The notes under the pieces are model-generated. The model saw only the letters and a program-made list of their open reading frames with translations, was not told where the DNA came from and ran no database searches. A stretch of DNA of 48,654 bases, taken from contig CBRG010000085.1 in NCBI GenBank assembly GCA_000470535.1, forward strand, positions 1 through 48,654, read 5' to 3'. Below, piece after piece: positions 16,625 to 24,628 of the stretch. Numbering within the stretch: position 1 is the stretch's first letter; the number at the start of each line of letters is the position of its first letter. This stretch comes from Streptomyces sp. AW19M42 (lineage in GTDB: Bacteria; Actinomycetota; Actinomycetes; Streptomycetales; Streptomycetaceae). The translations under genes were made by a program, and so were the position numbers.

Positions 16625-17302
16625 ATGGCTGTATCACTTCGCACAAGGCCACGGCGCATGCTGACGGTGCCGGGCGTATACACCCCACAGCACGACACGC
16701 ACCTCCTCATGCGGGCCCTGGCCCGGGAGAACATCAGCCCCGGGACACGTGTCCTGGAACTGGGGACCGGCAGCGGGGCCCTGGCGGTTCGCGCAGCCCG
16801 GCTGGGCGCCCGGGTCACCGCCATCGACGTCTCCCACAGGGCGGTGCTGTGCGCCAGGGTGAACGCCGCACTGCACCGCAGCCGGGTCACCGTCCGGTAT
16901 CGGGATCTGTCCGCGCTCGACGCGGGACGGTACGACATGGTGATCAGCAATCCCCCGTACGTTCCCTCGCCGGCCGCTCTGCCGCCGTTGCGGGGCAGAG
17001 CCCGTGCCTGGGACGGCGGCCCGGACGGCCGGGCCGTCGTCGACCGGGTCTGTGCTACCGCCGCGACCGTTCTGCGACCCGGCGGAACACTGCTCATGGT
17101 CCATTCGAAGATGTGCGGTGCCCAGGCCACGATCGATGTCCTCGCACGGGCGCGCCTCGACGCCGAGGTCGTTGACCGCGAACTCATCCCCCTCGGCCCC
17201 GTCCTGCGCTCCCGTCTGCCGTGGCTGCGCGATCAGGGACTGCTGGGCGACCAAGAGCAGGACAAAGAGGAACTGGTGGTTATCCGTGCACGCAAATGCT
17301 GA
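16625..17302 (+). CDS. HemK/PrmC-like SAM-dependent methyltransferase
   Basis: This 225-residue methyltransferase has SAM motif I as VLELGTGSGALAVRAA (residues 44-59), an acidic ribose-binding VTAIDVS, and the NPPY motif (N109-P110-P111-Y112). NPPY marks enzymes that methylate a planar nitrogen, such as glutamine side chains (HemK/PrmC, MTQ2) or adenine. It lacks the N-terminal domain of release-factor methyltransferase PrmC, and the Arg/Lys-rich C-terminus ends at ARKC. The ATG at 16625 has GAGG upstream. Its 3' end overlaps the CDGSH gene by 17 nt, making it the first gene of an overlapping four-gene operon. The substrate is not known. Confidence 0.85.
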   Translation: MAVSLRTRPRRMLTVPGVYTPQHDTHLLMRALARENISPGTRVLELGTGSGALAVRAARLGARVTAIDVSHRAVLCARVNAALHRSRVTVRYRDLSALDAGRYDMVISNPPYVPSPAALPPLRGRARAWDGGPDGRAVVDRVCATAATVLRPGGTLLMVHSKMCGAQATIDVLARARLDAEVVDRELIPLGPVLRSRLPWLRDQGLLGDQEQDKEELVVIRARKC

Positions 17303-17528
17303 CCCCCGCCGTATCCGTCTCGAAGGGAACGGACCGCTCCTGGTGGAGGGGCCCGTAACCGTCACCGGGCATGACGGCGTGGCTGTCACCTCCGAGCGCT
17401 TCATGGTGGCGGTGTGCACCTGCCGTCGCAGCCGCCGCTATCCCTGGTGCGACACCAGCCACCGCAGCCGCGCAACGCCTGCCGGGGCCGGGAACGCCAC
17501 CGACCAGGAATCAGGTGCGACGGCATGA
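17286..17528 (+). CDS. CDGSH-type iron-sulfur (mitoNEET-like) protein
   Basis: This 80-residue protein carries the 2Fe-2S signature C-x-C-x2-S-x3-P-x-C-D-x-S-H, seen as CTCRRSRRYPWCDTSH. The ligands would be Cys44, Cys46, Cys55 and His59. The glycine of CDGSH is Thr57 here, a tolerated variation. The preceding strands (GPLLVEGPVTVTG, FMVAVCTCRR) complete the small beta-sheet of the family. In other systems such proteins shuttle electrons or Fe-S clusters. The start is GTG 17286, inside the end of the methyltransferase gene; its stop overlaps the next start as ATGA. It probably supplies electrons or clusters to the di-iron enzyme next door. Confidence 0.9.
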   Translation: MHANADPRRIRLEGNGPLLVEGPVTVTGHDGVAVTSERFMVAVCTCRRSRRYPWCDTSHRSRATPAGAGNATDQESGATA

Positions 17529-18586
17529 CCAACGGGCTCTACCTCGAATCGCGTGACATCAGCCCGGTGCTGCCCGCTCCACGCGGTGTTGTCTCCTGCG
17601 CCGTTCTGTCGGCCCTGCGGGACGGGCACGTCCCCCTGGTGGATCCGCAGGCCGTGTCGGAGGCCGATCCGTACGGGGACGATCTCCAGCTTGCGCTCTA
17701 CGTGCTCTACGAGCTGCATTACCAGGGATTCGACGGCGTCGGTGACGACCGTGAGTGGGATTCCGACCTGCTGCGGCTGCGTGGTGCACTGGAACGCCGT
17801 TTCCTGACCGCCTTGCGCGCGGACGTGCCGGGGGAGGCCGACGCGCGTGACGCCCTCGCCACGATCCTCACCGAACCGGCCGTTGACGACGGCACCGGCG
17901 TGAGCGACTTCCTGCAGAGCGAGGGCCTGCTCTGGCAGGTCCGGGAATACGCGGCGCTCCGCTCCCTCTACCACCTCAAGGAAGCCGACCCGCACGCATG
18001 GGTCATCCCACGGCTGCACGGCCGTGCGAAGGCCGCGATGGTGGCGGTGGAGTACGACGAGTTCGGCGCCGGACGCGCCGAAGACATCCACGCCCGGCTC
18101 TTCGCGGACCTGATGGACGACCTCGCCCTGGACCACACCTACGGCCTCTATCTCGACGCGACCCCCGCGCAGGCGCTGTGCACCGTCAACGTGATGTCGC
18201 TGTTCGGCCTGCACCGGGCCTTGCGCGGCGCTCTCGTGGGGCATTTCGCCGCGGTGGAGGTGACATCCTCCCCCGGGTCCCGGCGGCTCGCGAAGGCGAT
18301 GCGCCGCACCGGTGCCGGGCCGGCCGCCGCACGCTTCTACGACGAACACGTCGAGGCCGACGCGGTGCACGAGCAGGTCGTCCGGCATGAGGTGATCGAC
18401 CCGCTGCTGTCGGCCGAGCCCGGCCTGGACGCCGACGTGGCCTTCGGGGTCCAGGCCACCGGTCTGCTCGAAGACAAGCTGGGTGCGCTGTTGCTGGCGG
18501 CCTGGCGGGACGGCCGCTCCGCCCTGCGCATCCCGCTGACAGCGACCGCACAGCATTCCGGCAGCCTCGGTGACCATGATCACTGA
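17525..18586 (+). CDS. Iron-containing redox enzyme (heme-oxygenase-like di-iron oxidase, HDO)
   Basis: This 353-residue helical protein fits the iron-containing redox enzyme family (Haem_oxygenas_2-like). The candidate di-iron ligands are Glu176 in VEYDEFGAG, His189 in AEDIHARL and, in the C-terminal half, the cluster DEHVEADAVHEQV (His275, Glu277, His282). This pairing of E-x12-H with a later H/E/H block is the HDO signature. Characterised HDOs use O2 to desaturate, cleave or oxidise amino-acid or fatty-acid C-H and C-N bonds (BesC, SznF, UndA). The first 60 residues (SRDISPVLPAPRGVVSCAVLSAL) precede the core. The start overlaps the CDGSH stop by 4 nt and the end overlaps the ATP-grasp gene. 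Confidence 0.85.
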   Translation: MTNGLYLESRDISPVLPAPRGVVSCAVLSALRDGHVPLVDPQAVSEADPYGDDLQLALYVLYELHYQGFDGVGDDREWDSDLLRLRGALERRFLTALRADVPGEADARDALATILTEPAVDDGTGVSDFLQSEGLLWQVREYAALRSLYHLKEADPHAWVIPRLHGRAKAAMVAVEYDEFGAGRAEDIHARLFADLMDDLALDHTYGLYLDATPAQALCTVNVMSLFGLHRALRGALVGHFAAVEVTSSPGSRRLAKAMRRTGAGPAAARFYDEHVEADAVHEQVVRHEVIDPLLSAEPGLDADVAFGVQATGLLEDKLGALLLAAWRDGRSALRIPLTATAQHSGSLGDHDH

Positions 18587-19850
18587 GCACGAGGGCCAGG
18601 GCTCCCTCGTCATCCTCGCCAACTTCGTCTCCCCGCTGGCGGTGGATCTCCGTGAGCGGTCGATCCTGCGCCAGTGGTCGGAGCAGGCACCGCGCAAACT
18701 GTGGCTCACCCGGCCGGGCGACGTCCTGATCAGCCCGGTCCCGCTCAGTGATCCGTTCCGCCGCTACGTCTTTCACCGGTTGGGCGTACCCGACGGCTCC
18801 GTAGCCATCATCGTCGTGCCGGACACTCCGCACCTACCGATGCCCGAGGCGCTGGCCAGGCACGGGCTGCTGGAGCCCCTGCGGGCCCTCGTCGGTGAGC
18901 GCCCCACGGCCCGCCTGCTCCCGACCGCGCTGGACGAAGCGGCCGTCGCCCTGGCCACGGACCTCCGCATCCCCGTCGTGCCCTACGAGACGGGCGTGCC
19001 CAATCCCACGACCCTGCGAGCGGTTGCCCAGATGAACACCAAGTCCGGCTTCCGCGCGGTCGCCCGCTCACTCGGCCTGCGCCTGCCCCACGGCCGGGCA
19101 TGCACGGGCTCGGAACTCGGCCGGGAAACCGGCGCACTGCTGAGGGCGCACGAACGGGTGGTCGTCAAACCGGACCGGTCCGCCGGCGGCCACGGCCTGC
19201 GCTTCGTCACCCGGAGCGAGCGGACGGCGCAACCACCGCCGCCCGCGGACAGCCACTGGGTCGTCGAGGAGTACGTGGACCACACCACGGCCGTCAGCGC
19301 ACAGGGGCACATCACCGCGGCCCGGATCGACGTCACGTACGACGGTGAGATGCGCATGAGCGGCGGCTCCTTCGCGGGCTACCGCTCGCCCCTCGCTGGC
19401 CTGTCCGCCCCGGCGCACGAGGAACTGACCACCTGGACCCGGGCACTGGGCGGCCATCTGGCCCTCACCGGCTACCGCGGGTCATACAGCCTGGACGCGC
19501 TGTCCGCCCACGACGGAACCCTCTACGCACTGGAGTGCAACGTACGTCGCACCGCGACCACCACGGCCCACGCCCTGGTGAGCCGACTGGCGGGCTCAGG
19601 CAGGCCCATGCCCGCTTGGGCCACCGGCACGGCCGTCGCCGCCGCTCCGCTCTCCTTCGAGACGGCCGTCACCCGCCTGACCGAAGCCGGACTCGACTTC
19701 CAACCCGAAGACGCCGAAGGCGTTCTCCTCTACGCCGACCGCCCGGCCAACGGCAACGGTTGGCGCTACACGGCCCTGGCCACCGACCACGCCCGGCTCA
19801 CCGAACTGGAAGTCGGACTGGCCGCGGCCCTCGGTCACGAGGACCTGTGA
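18576..19850 (+). CDS. ATP-grasp ligase related to peptide ligase PGM1
   Basis: This roughly 424-residue protein has a pre-ATP-grasp N-terminal domain (ILANFVSPLAVDLRERSILRQWSEQAPRK region) followed by an ATP-grasp core. The nucleotide-binding segments are HERVVVKPDRSAGGHGLRFV and DSHWVVEEYVDH, and the metal-site block is YALECNVRRTATTTA. The overall plan resembles the peptide ligase PGM1 of the pheganomycin pathway, which joins a modified amino acid to a peptide. No precursor-peptide gene is evident nearby. The ATG at 18576 overlaps the HDO gene by 11 nt; GTG 18570 is an alternative. It closes a four-gene operon that probably makes or tags a small amide-bonded product. Confidence 0.78.
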   Translation: MITEHEGQGSLVILANFVSPLAVDLRERSILRQWSEQAPRKLWLTRPGDVLISPVPLSDPFRRYVFHRLGVPDGSVAIIVVPDTPHLPMPEALARHGLLEPLRALVGERPTARLLPTALDEAAVALATDLRIPVVPYETGVPNPTTLRAVAQMNTKSGFRAVARSLGLRLPHGRACTGSELGRETGALLRAHERVVVKPDRSAGGHGLRFVTRSERTAQPPPPADSHWVVEEYVDHTTAVSAQGHITAARIDVTYDGEMRMSGGSFAGYRSPLAGLSAPAHEELTTWTRALGGHLALTGYRGSYSLDALSAHDGTLYALECNVRRTATTTAHALVSRLAGSGRPMPAWATGTAVAAAPLSFETAVTRLTEAGLDFQPEDAEGVLLYADRPANGNGWRYTALATDHARLTELEVGLAAALGHEDL

Positions 19851-19904
19851 GGAAACGCGGCCGGGTCCACCAAGGGGCCTTCCGCAGGACTCGCGGCGCC
19901 GGCC

Positions 19905-20386
19905 TCACTGAACGCGGCGCGGCTTCTCGGGAGCACCCTTCTCCTTGTCATCGTCCGCGCTGTCGTCGTCCCCCGGCACGTAGACATCAAGAACCTTGAT
20001 GTTGATCTCAACGACTTCCAGTCCAGTCATCGTCTCCACCGCATCGGTGACATGGATACGGATCTTCTTGGCGGTGTCAAGAATGAGAGTTCCGTACTCG
20101 ACCACGATGTCGACGTCGACGGCGGCCTGCTTCTCGCCCACCTCGACCTTCACTCCGCGGCCTGGGTCGTTGGAGCGGGACACCCTGTCCCTCTCGCTCC
20201 CACGGCTCGGGAGGCTCCCCCGCCGAGGGCGTGGACCCCATCGGTCTCGCGTACCGCTATCCCCGCGATCGTCGATACCACGTTATCCGCGATGACCGTC
20301 GTCCCCTTGGTTCCGCCCGACCTGGTTCCGACCGACGATTCGTTCGATCCGAGTGCCGTTCCGTTTTCACTGCCGTTCGTCGCCAT
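19905..20386 (-). pseudogene. Asp23/Gls24-family envelope stress protein gene, frameshifted
   Basis: The first part, from ATG 20386 (GAGGTACTC before it), reads MATNGSENGTALGSNES to TTVIADNVVSTIAGIAVRETDGVHALGGGASRAVGA. The second part, in another frame down to 19905, reads SRSNDPGRGVKVEVGEKQA and on through VDIVVEYGTLILDTAKKIRIHV to the acidic C-terminus. Together they form one complete Asp23/Gls24 domain. Joining them needs one extra base near 20195-20197, where GCGAGA on the coding strand would read GCGGAGA. The original protein would be about 160 residues. Such proteins help envelope stress tolerance in Gram-positives. Its position just after gvpK suggests a link to the gas-vesicle transcription unit, or a sequencing error in a functional gene. 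Confidence 0.75.
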
Positions 20387-20547
20387 GAGTACCTCGCAGC
20401 GAGAGTTCTGTGAGGGGCCAACGGGACGCGGCGGACTTTTTCCGCCACCCGTGCCCCCCTTCCACGGTGCTCCAAGATCCCCACATACGCCATTCGAGTG
20501 CTCTGACGGCGCAGCGTATTCGTGTCTGCCTCTCCCTGGCTCCGCCC

Positions 20548-20826
20548 TCAGTCACGGGGCAGGAGGGAACCCAGGGGCCCGAGGTCGAGATTGAGGTCTT
20601 CCATCCGTACCCCGTGCTGCTCGCAGAGCTCTGCCATGCGCTGATCGAGCATCATCAGGGTCGTACCGATCTCATCGGTCTGATCGTCGCTCAGATCACC
20701 TTCGTCGATGCGCCGCAGGGCTTGCCGCTCCATCAGCTGTCGGAGCAGTTCGACCACCGTGAGTACCAGGGTGACCAGATCGCGCCCCATCTGCTCGGAA
20801 TCCAGATCCACTCGTGAGCTCGTCAC
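20548..20826 (-). CDS. gvpK: Gas vesicle protein GvpK
   Basis: This 92-residue protein belongs to the GvpK family. The diagnostic segments are DLVTLVLTVVELLRQLMERQALRRID and the DLSDDQTDEIGTTLMMLDQRMAEL helix, ending in the LNLDLGPLGSLLP motif. GvpK is a small accessory protein needed for gas-vesicle formation in several organisms, although its exact role is unclear. The GTG start at 20826 overlaps the gvpS stop (GTGA), so translation is probably coupled. It is the last canonical gvp gene of this minus-strand cluster. Confidence 0.95.
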   Translation of the reverse strand: MTSSRVDLDSEQMGRDLVTLVLTVVELLRQLMERQALRRIDEGDLSDDQTDEIGTTLMMLDQRMAELCEQHGVRMEDLNLDLGPLGSLLPRD

Positions 20827-21050
20827 AGCGGCCCGCTGTCAGACCAGGGGGCGGGAACCCGCTCGTTGACCGACGACAGCAGCGCATGGAGTGAGACACG
20901 CACGAGGGGCACGTCGGCGATTGCGATGACCAGGTCGCCGCTGACGACCACCCCGGTCGCCAGGACACGGTCCAGGAGATCGACCAGTGGCACTCCGATC
21001 GGGCCGCTCAACCCGCCGGGGCCGTCCCACGGAACTGCTTCGTGCGTCAC
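20823..21050 (-). CDS. gvpS: Gas vesicle protein GvpS (GvpA/J family)
   Basis: This 75-residue protein is a short GvpA-like structural homologue. The core PLVDLLDRVLATGVVVSGDLVIAIADVPLVRVSLHALLSSV matches the alpha-beta-beta-alpha ribbon unit of gas-vesicle shell proteins, but with less conserved hydrophobic residues than GvpA. It starts at GTG 21050, 3 nt after the gvpL stop, using a GAGGTG element inside the gvpL end. Short tails on both sides distinguish it from gvpJ. GvpS probably caps or tunes the vesicle ends. Confidence 0.92.
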   Translation of the reverse strand: MTHEAVPWDGPGGLSGPIGVPLVDLLDRVLATGVVVSGDLVIAIADVPLVRVSLHALLSSVNERVPAPWSDSGPL

Positions 21051-21053
21051 GGG

Positions 21054-21869
21054 CTACACCTCGCCCACGAAGGAGTAGGGCACCCAGGGCCCAGAGACCT
21101 CGATGTGCGCACCGGTGCGTTTCCGCAAGCCGGCAACCAGCAGATCCAGTTCGGCGGCCCGATTCGCCGCGACCAGATAGGTCGCGTTCAGGACCTGCAC
21201 GCGACGGTCGTCAACGGCTCCATCGCCGTGCGGTCGGAGCCGACGGGACTCCGTGGCGAGGCGACTCACGTCCGCGTCCACGGCATCCGCGAGCCGCAAG
21301 GAATCCGTCTGCCGCTGCGCACGCCGCGACTGCAGGTTGCGCTTGCGTTCCAGGTAGGCTCTGCCCGCTCCGGGGGCCGGGCCCCCCTGGTCCGCCGCCG
21401 CAGCCGTCCGCTCCTCCGGGGTGCCATCGCCCGCGCTCGGCGAGACGGGTGCGTAGACTTTGATTCCCCATTCGGCGTGATGCGCGATGCGCCTCAGCGC
21501 TGTGCGAAAGCGTGTCGACTCACTGGCGAGTGCGAGTGAGGCCCTCTCATCCCCGTTGTACAACGTGGCCAGCGGCAGGGGAACCGTGGGAAACCGCGCA
21601 GCGACTGCCGAAACGACCTCATGGTGGGCACGCGCGTAGCGTTCGAGTTCAGCCTCGTCGGTCAGCCGTTTCTGCCAGACCTCGTCCGTGAAGTCAGCCT
21701 CTCGAACGGTCTGCACGATCGCTGTGAGAGGGCCGACGCGCAGGGAGCGCACCGGTTCGTCGTGCGTGACCCCGGTGAGGCCGTCCGCGTCGGGGCCCCC
21801 CTCCGTCTGGCAGACCGCGAACACGTAGGTGGCGTGCGTCTCCGATGTCTCTGTGCTGCACTCCGTCAT
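21054..21869 (-). CDS. gvpL: Gas vesicle protein GvpL (GvpF/L family)
   Basis: This protein of about 271 residues has the GvpF/L fold, THATYVFAVCQT at the start and later VPLPLATLYNGDERASLAL and GIKVYAP. The C-terminal half (NLQSRRAQRQTDSLRLADAVDADV to VLNATYLVAANRAAELDLLVAGLRKRTG) is typical, ending in the conserved GPWVPYSFVG. GvpF/L proteins are minor components bound to shell subunits during assembly. The ATG at 21869 is chosen because AGGAGG lies 11 nt upstream; ATG 21899 in the same frame overlaps the gvpJ stop as ATGA and is equally possible. A proline/glycine-rich insert (SAGDGTPEERTAAAADQGG) sits near residue 150. Confidence 0.92.
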   Translation of the reverse strand: MTECSTETSETHATYVFAVCQTEGGPDADGLTGVTHDEPVRSLRVGPLTAIVQTVREADFTDEVWQKRLTDEAELERYARAHHEVVSAVAARFPTVPLPLATLYNGDERASLALASESTRFRTALRRIAHHAEWGIKVYAPVSPSAGDGTPEERTAAAADQGGPAPGAGRAYLERKRNLQSRRAQRQTDSLRLADAVDADVSRLATESRRLRPHGDGAVDDRRVQVLNATYLVAANRAAELDLLVAGLRKRTGAHIEVSGPWVPYSFVGEV

Positions 21870-21895
21870 GAGCCCCTGTTCCTCCTCTCCATGGC

Positions 21896-22237
21896 TCATC
21901 GCGGGTCCGACGATGTCTCGTCGGAGTGCGATTCAAGTGCTTCAAGCCGCGCCCGCAGCTCGCGGTTCTCATCCTTCAGGGCGTTCCTCGCCGCGTGAGA
22001 GCTGAGTGCCGGATCGGTCTCCCACCAGTCGATCCCGGCCTTCTTCGCCGTGTCCACGGACGCTACGAAGAGCCGCAGGCGAATGGTGAGCAGCTCGATG
22101 TCGAGAAGGTCGATCTTGATGTCCCCGGCGATCACGATGCCCTTGTCGAGAACGCGCTCCAGGATGTCCGCCAGGTTGGTGTTCTGCGGTCCGGCTACGG
22201 GATAGGAGGCATCCTGTCGGAAGTCGAGATCAGTCAC
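21896..22237 (-). CDS. gvpJ: Gas vesicle structural protein GvpJ
   Basis: This 113-residue GvpA/J-family protein has the core NLADILERVLDKGIVIAGDIKIDLLDIELLTIRLRLFVASVDTAKKAGIDWW. The alternating strands are close to GvpA, but the Trp-Trp pair and the helical, charged C-terminus (ALKDENRELRARLEALESH, a short coiled coil) mark it as GvpJ-like. GvpJ is thought to form the conical tips of vesicles. The GTG start at 22237 overlaps the gvpZ stop by 8 nt and has GGAGA upstream. It is followed immediately by gvpL. Confidence 0.92.
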   Translation of the reverse strand: MTDLDFRQDASYPVAGPQNTNLADILERVLDKGIVIAGDIKIDLLDIELLTIRLRLFVASVDTAKKAGIDWWETDPALSSHAARNALKDENRELRARLEALESHSDETSSDPR

Positions 22238-23375
22238 TTCGTGCTCTCCGTGATCGCTGCTTCGTGGACGCGGTCCGCCTTCTGCGCGGTGCCTCGTCCT
22301 CTTCTTCGTCCTCTTCCGGCTCTTCCTCCTCCTCCGGCTCTTCCTCCGGCTCTTCCTCCTCCTCGTCCGGCTCCTCCTCGTCGTCCTCGTCCGGCTCTTC
22401 CTCGTCGTCCTCGTCCGTCAGCGGGTCCTCGTCCTCGCCGTCGTCCTCCTCATCCCCCTCGTCCTCGTCCCCGTCCTCGTATTCCTCCCCCTCCGGGTCC
22501 TCCTCGTTGTCGCCTTCTTCCTCGTTCTCCGCTTCTTCCTCTTCCATGGCCTCTTCGTGCGATACGACTACTTCTCCGTCGCGGATCTCTCCCCGCCACC
22601 CGTCCGGCTCCTCGTCCGTGAGCGTGACGTAGCGCTGGAAGTGCTTGAAGTCGAGCCGGATCCGGCGTCCTTGCACACGCCAGAGGTTGCCCGTCTTCTC
22701 GAAGAAGCCGGACGGGTAGTACTCAATGACCAGGACGATGCGTGTGAGGGACGGTGCCAGTTCGTGGAAGCTCACCACGCCTCGCGTCGTCCCCTTGGCG
22801 CCCTCGGATGTCCAGACAATGCGATCGTCGGGGACCTGCTCCTGGACCGTTGCCTTGAAGCTGCGGGAGGAGGGCCCCACCTTGACCTTCCAGTCGCTCG
22901 ACATCTCTTCGTCCATCGAGACATCGCGCACGCCCTTGGCGAAACTGCTGAACTGGTCGTACTGGGTCCAGTGGTCGTACGCGGTGCGGAGTGGTACTCC
23001 CACATCGAGGACCTCGATGATGTTCATGACCTTTCCGCCGCTCGCCTTACGTTTTCCCTTGCCGCCGCCGAAGGCCTCCTTGGCTTTGTCCACGACGTTG
23101 TCCTTGACACCCTTGGCCTTCTCCGAGACGAACGCCTTCACCGGGGACTCGCCCTGGAGCATGCGGGAACCGATGGCCGGCAAAGAGCCGCCGTTCTCAG
23201 CGACATCGGTCAACTGGCTGGTGACATCGGTCAGCTTGTCCCCTGCCTTCTCCGCGAGCTTCTCCACCTGCGTGCTGAGGAAGTTGGACAGCTCCCCGCG
23301 GAGCTTGCCCATTCCGGTCTCTTCGGTCTCTTCGGTCTCTTCCGACTCAGGCTCTGCTTTTTCCGTCCTGGCCAT
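22230..23375 (-). CDS. gvpZ: Gas-vesicle cluster protein GvpZ, SRPBCC domain with acidic tail
   Basis: This 381-residue protein has three parts. Residues 1-110 are a helical, coiled-coil-rich N-terminus (KLRGELSNFLSTQVEKLAEKAGDKLTD). Residues 115-265 are an SRPBCC/cyclase-like domain (VMNIIEVLDVGVPLRTAYDHW, IEYYPSGFFEKTGNLWRVQGRR). After residue 280 comes an extreme acidic tail of Glu/Asp repeats, closed by a basic cluster (RRRRTASTKQRSRRARSD). The acidic tail is low-complexity. GGAGG lies 9 nt before the ATG. Its place between gvpY and gvpJ fits the Streptomyces gvpOAFGYZJLSK order. The function is unknown; the name is by position. Confidence 0.85.
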   Translation of the reverse strand: MARTEKAEPESEETEETEETGMGKLRGELSNFLSTQVEKLAEKAGDKLTDVTSQLTDVAENGGSLPAIGSRMLQGESPVKAFVSEKAKGVKDNVVDKAKEAFGGGKGKRKASGGKVMNIIEVLDVGVPLRTAYDHWTQYDQFSSFAKGVRDVSMDEEMSSDWKVKVGPSSRSFKATVQEQVPDDRIVWTSEGAKGTTRGVVSFHELAPSLTRIVLVIEYYPSGFFEKTGNLWRVQGRRIRLDFKHFQRYVTLTDEEPDGWRGEIRDGEVVVSHEEAMEEEEAENEEEGDNEEDPEGEEYEDGDEDEGDEEDDGEDEDPLTDEDDEEEPDEDDEEEPDEEEEEPEEEPEEEEEPEEDEEEDEAPRRRRTASTKQRSRRARSD

Positions 23376-23381
23376 GACTCG

Positions 23382-24365
23382 CTACCTCCGACCGCTGGCG
23401 CGCTTGGATGCGGCCCGCTTCGACGATGACTTGCCTGCTGCCGTCTTCTTGGCCGCCGCCTTCTTCGCCGGAGCGGCCTTCTTCGCCGGAGCGGCCTTCT
23501 TCGCGGAGCCACCAGACTTCTTGGCTGCCGCCTTCTTGGCCGGAGCCGTCTTCTTCGCCGCGGTCTTCTTGGCGGAGCCGCCGGGCTTCTTGACTGCCGC
23601 CTTATTCGCCGGAGCCGTCTTCTTCGCCGCGGTCTTCTTCGCCGGGGCCGCCTTCTTGGAGGCAGTCGTCTTCTTGGCCGGGGCGGTCCGCTTCGCCGCG
23701 GCCTTGTCGGTCCGGGACGTTCCGCCGCCCCCACTGCTCTTGGCCCTGTCCGACGATGTCCGGCGGGACGCGCGCCTTCTCGGCTGCTTCTCCTCCGGCT
23801 CCTCCTCGGGTTCTTCCTCTTCTTCGTCCTCTTCCTCGGGTTCTTCGTCCTCTTCCTCGGGTTCTTCCTCTTCTTCTTCGTCCTCTACTGGCTGCTCATC
23901 CCCTTCGTCGCCGTCCTCCGGTTCCTCCTCGTCCTCTTCGTCCTCGTACTCCTCGTCCTCTTCTGCGGGTTCCTCGTCGCCCTCGTCCTCGTACTCGTCG
24001 TCCTCGTCCCTGTCCCCGTCGCCGTCCTCGTCCTCGTCCTCGTCGCTCGGCGGTTCGAGGAGGCGAGCCGTGCGCTCGCTGATCGAGCCGGCCAATGTGC
24101 TCATACTGCGGTTGGCGGCGGCCGTCATGGCCTTGCGGCCCGCGTCAAGAACCTCGCCCCTGAGCTGTTCCTGAAGTTCGGCGACCTGGGGGACCTCGCC
24201 GAGTCGGCGCATGCCCTCTGCGGCGAGTTGGCGGGGCTCCAGACCGAAGCGTCGGCCGGCGAGATAGGTCGCGACGCTGAGAGCCACTCGCCCCTTTTTG
24301 GTCCGGCCCAGCACATAGCCGCCGACTACTGCGACCGCGAGGGTCAACTTCGTCTGATCTTCCAT
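23382..24365 (-). CDS. gvpY: Gas-vesicle cluster protein GvpY with acidic and histone-like tails
   Basis: This 327-residue protein starts with a conserved-looking 100-residue domain (LTLAVAVVGGYVLGRTKKGRVALSVATYLAGRRFG, possibly membrane-interacting, then RGEVLDAGRKAMTAAANRSMSTLAG). A long acidic stretch from about residue 108 to 180 consists almost only of Glu/Asp/Gly. The C-terminal 130 residues carry repeated AAKK/PAKK/GGSAKK units, as in histone H1-like proteins. An acidic middle and basic tail in one chain is striking. The ATG at 24365 follows GAAGGTGACGAG. A 7-nt gap separates it from gvpG and 6 nt from gvpZ. The function is unknown. Confidence 0.82.
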   Translation of the reverse strand: MEDQTKLTLAVAVVGGYVLGRTKKGRVALSVATYLAGRRFGLEPRQLAAEGMRRLGEVPQVAELQEQLRGEVLDAGRKAMTAAANRSMSTLAGSISERTARLLEPPSDEDEDEDGDGDRDEDDEYEDEGDEEPAEEDEEYEDEEDEEEPEDGDEGDEQPVEDEEEEEEPEEEDEEPEEEDEEEEEPEEEPEEKQPRRRASRRTSSDRAKSSGGGGTSRTDKAAAKRTAPAKKTTASKKAAPAKKTAAKKTAPANKAAVKKPGGSAKKTAAKKTAPAKKAAAKKSGGSAKKAAPAKKAAPAKKAAAKKTAAGKSSSKRAASKRASGRR

Positions 24366-24372
24366 GATCTCG

Positions 24373-24627
24373 TCACCTTCGATCACTCTGTGCCGGGCCG
24401 ACCCGTACGGCGTGCAGCCGGTCAAGCAAGCGTTCCTCTTCGCGTTCGAACTCCTCCAGACTGATGTCTCCGGACTCAAGTTCCTCGTTGAGTACCGCCA
24501 ACTGCGCACGCAACACAGCGGGGTCGTGCAGCTCGCGCTCGCCGGCGTCGTTGAGCTTCTCCGCCACCCAGACCACGCCACGCACCGGCGCGAGCGGGAG
24601 CGTGAGCAGACCGGTGATCAGTCCCAT
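24373..24627 (-). CDS. gvpG: Gas vesicle protein GvpG
   Basis: This 84-residue protein matches GvpG. It begins MGLITGLLTLPLAPVRGVVWVAEKLND, followed by a charged helix (LRAQLAVLNEELESGDISLEEFEREEERLLDRL). GvpG is an accessory protein in the GvpF-GvpM set needed for early vesicle assembly. The ATG at 24627 begins one base after the gvpF stop, so the two are translationally linked. The length fits the family. Confidence 0.93.
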   Translation of the reverse strand: MGLITGLLTLPLAPVRGVVWVAEKLNDAGERELHDPAVLRAQLAVLNEELESGDISLEEFEREEERLLDRLHAVRVGPAQSDRR

Positions 24628-24628
24628 G

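Noticed and set aside
22264..22632. Plus-strand serine-rich ORF (SSSSSSGSSSS repeats)
   Set aside because: It is the reverse reading of the acidic GvpZ tail (GAG/GAC repeats), an artefact of codon repetition.
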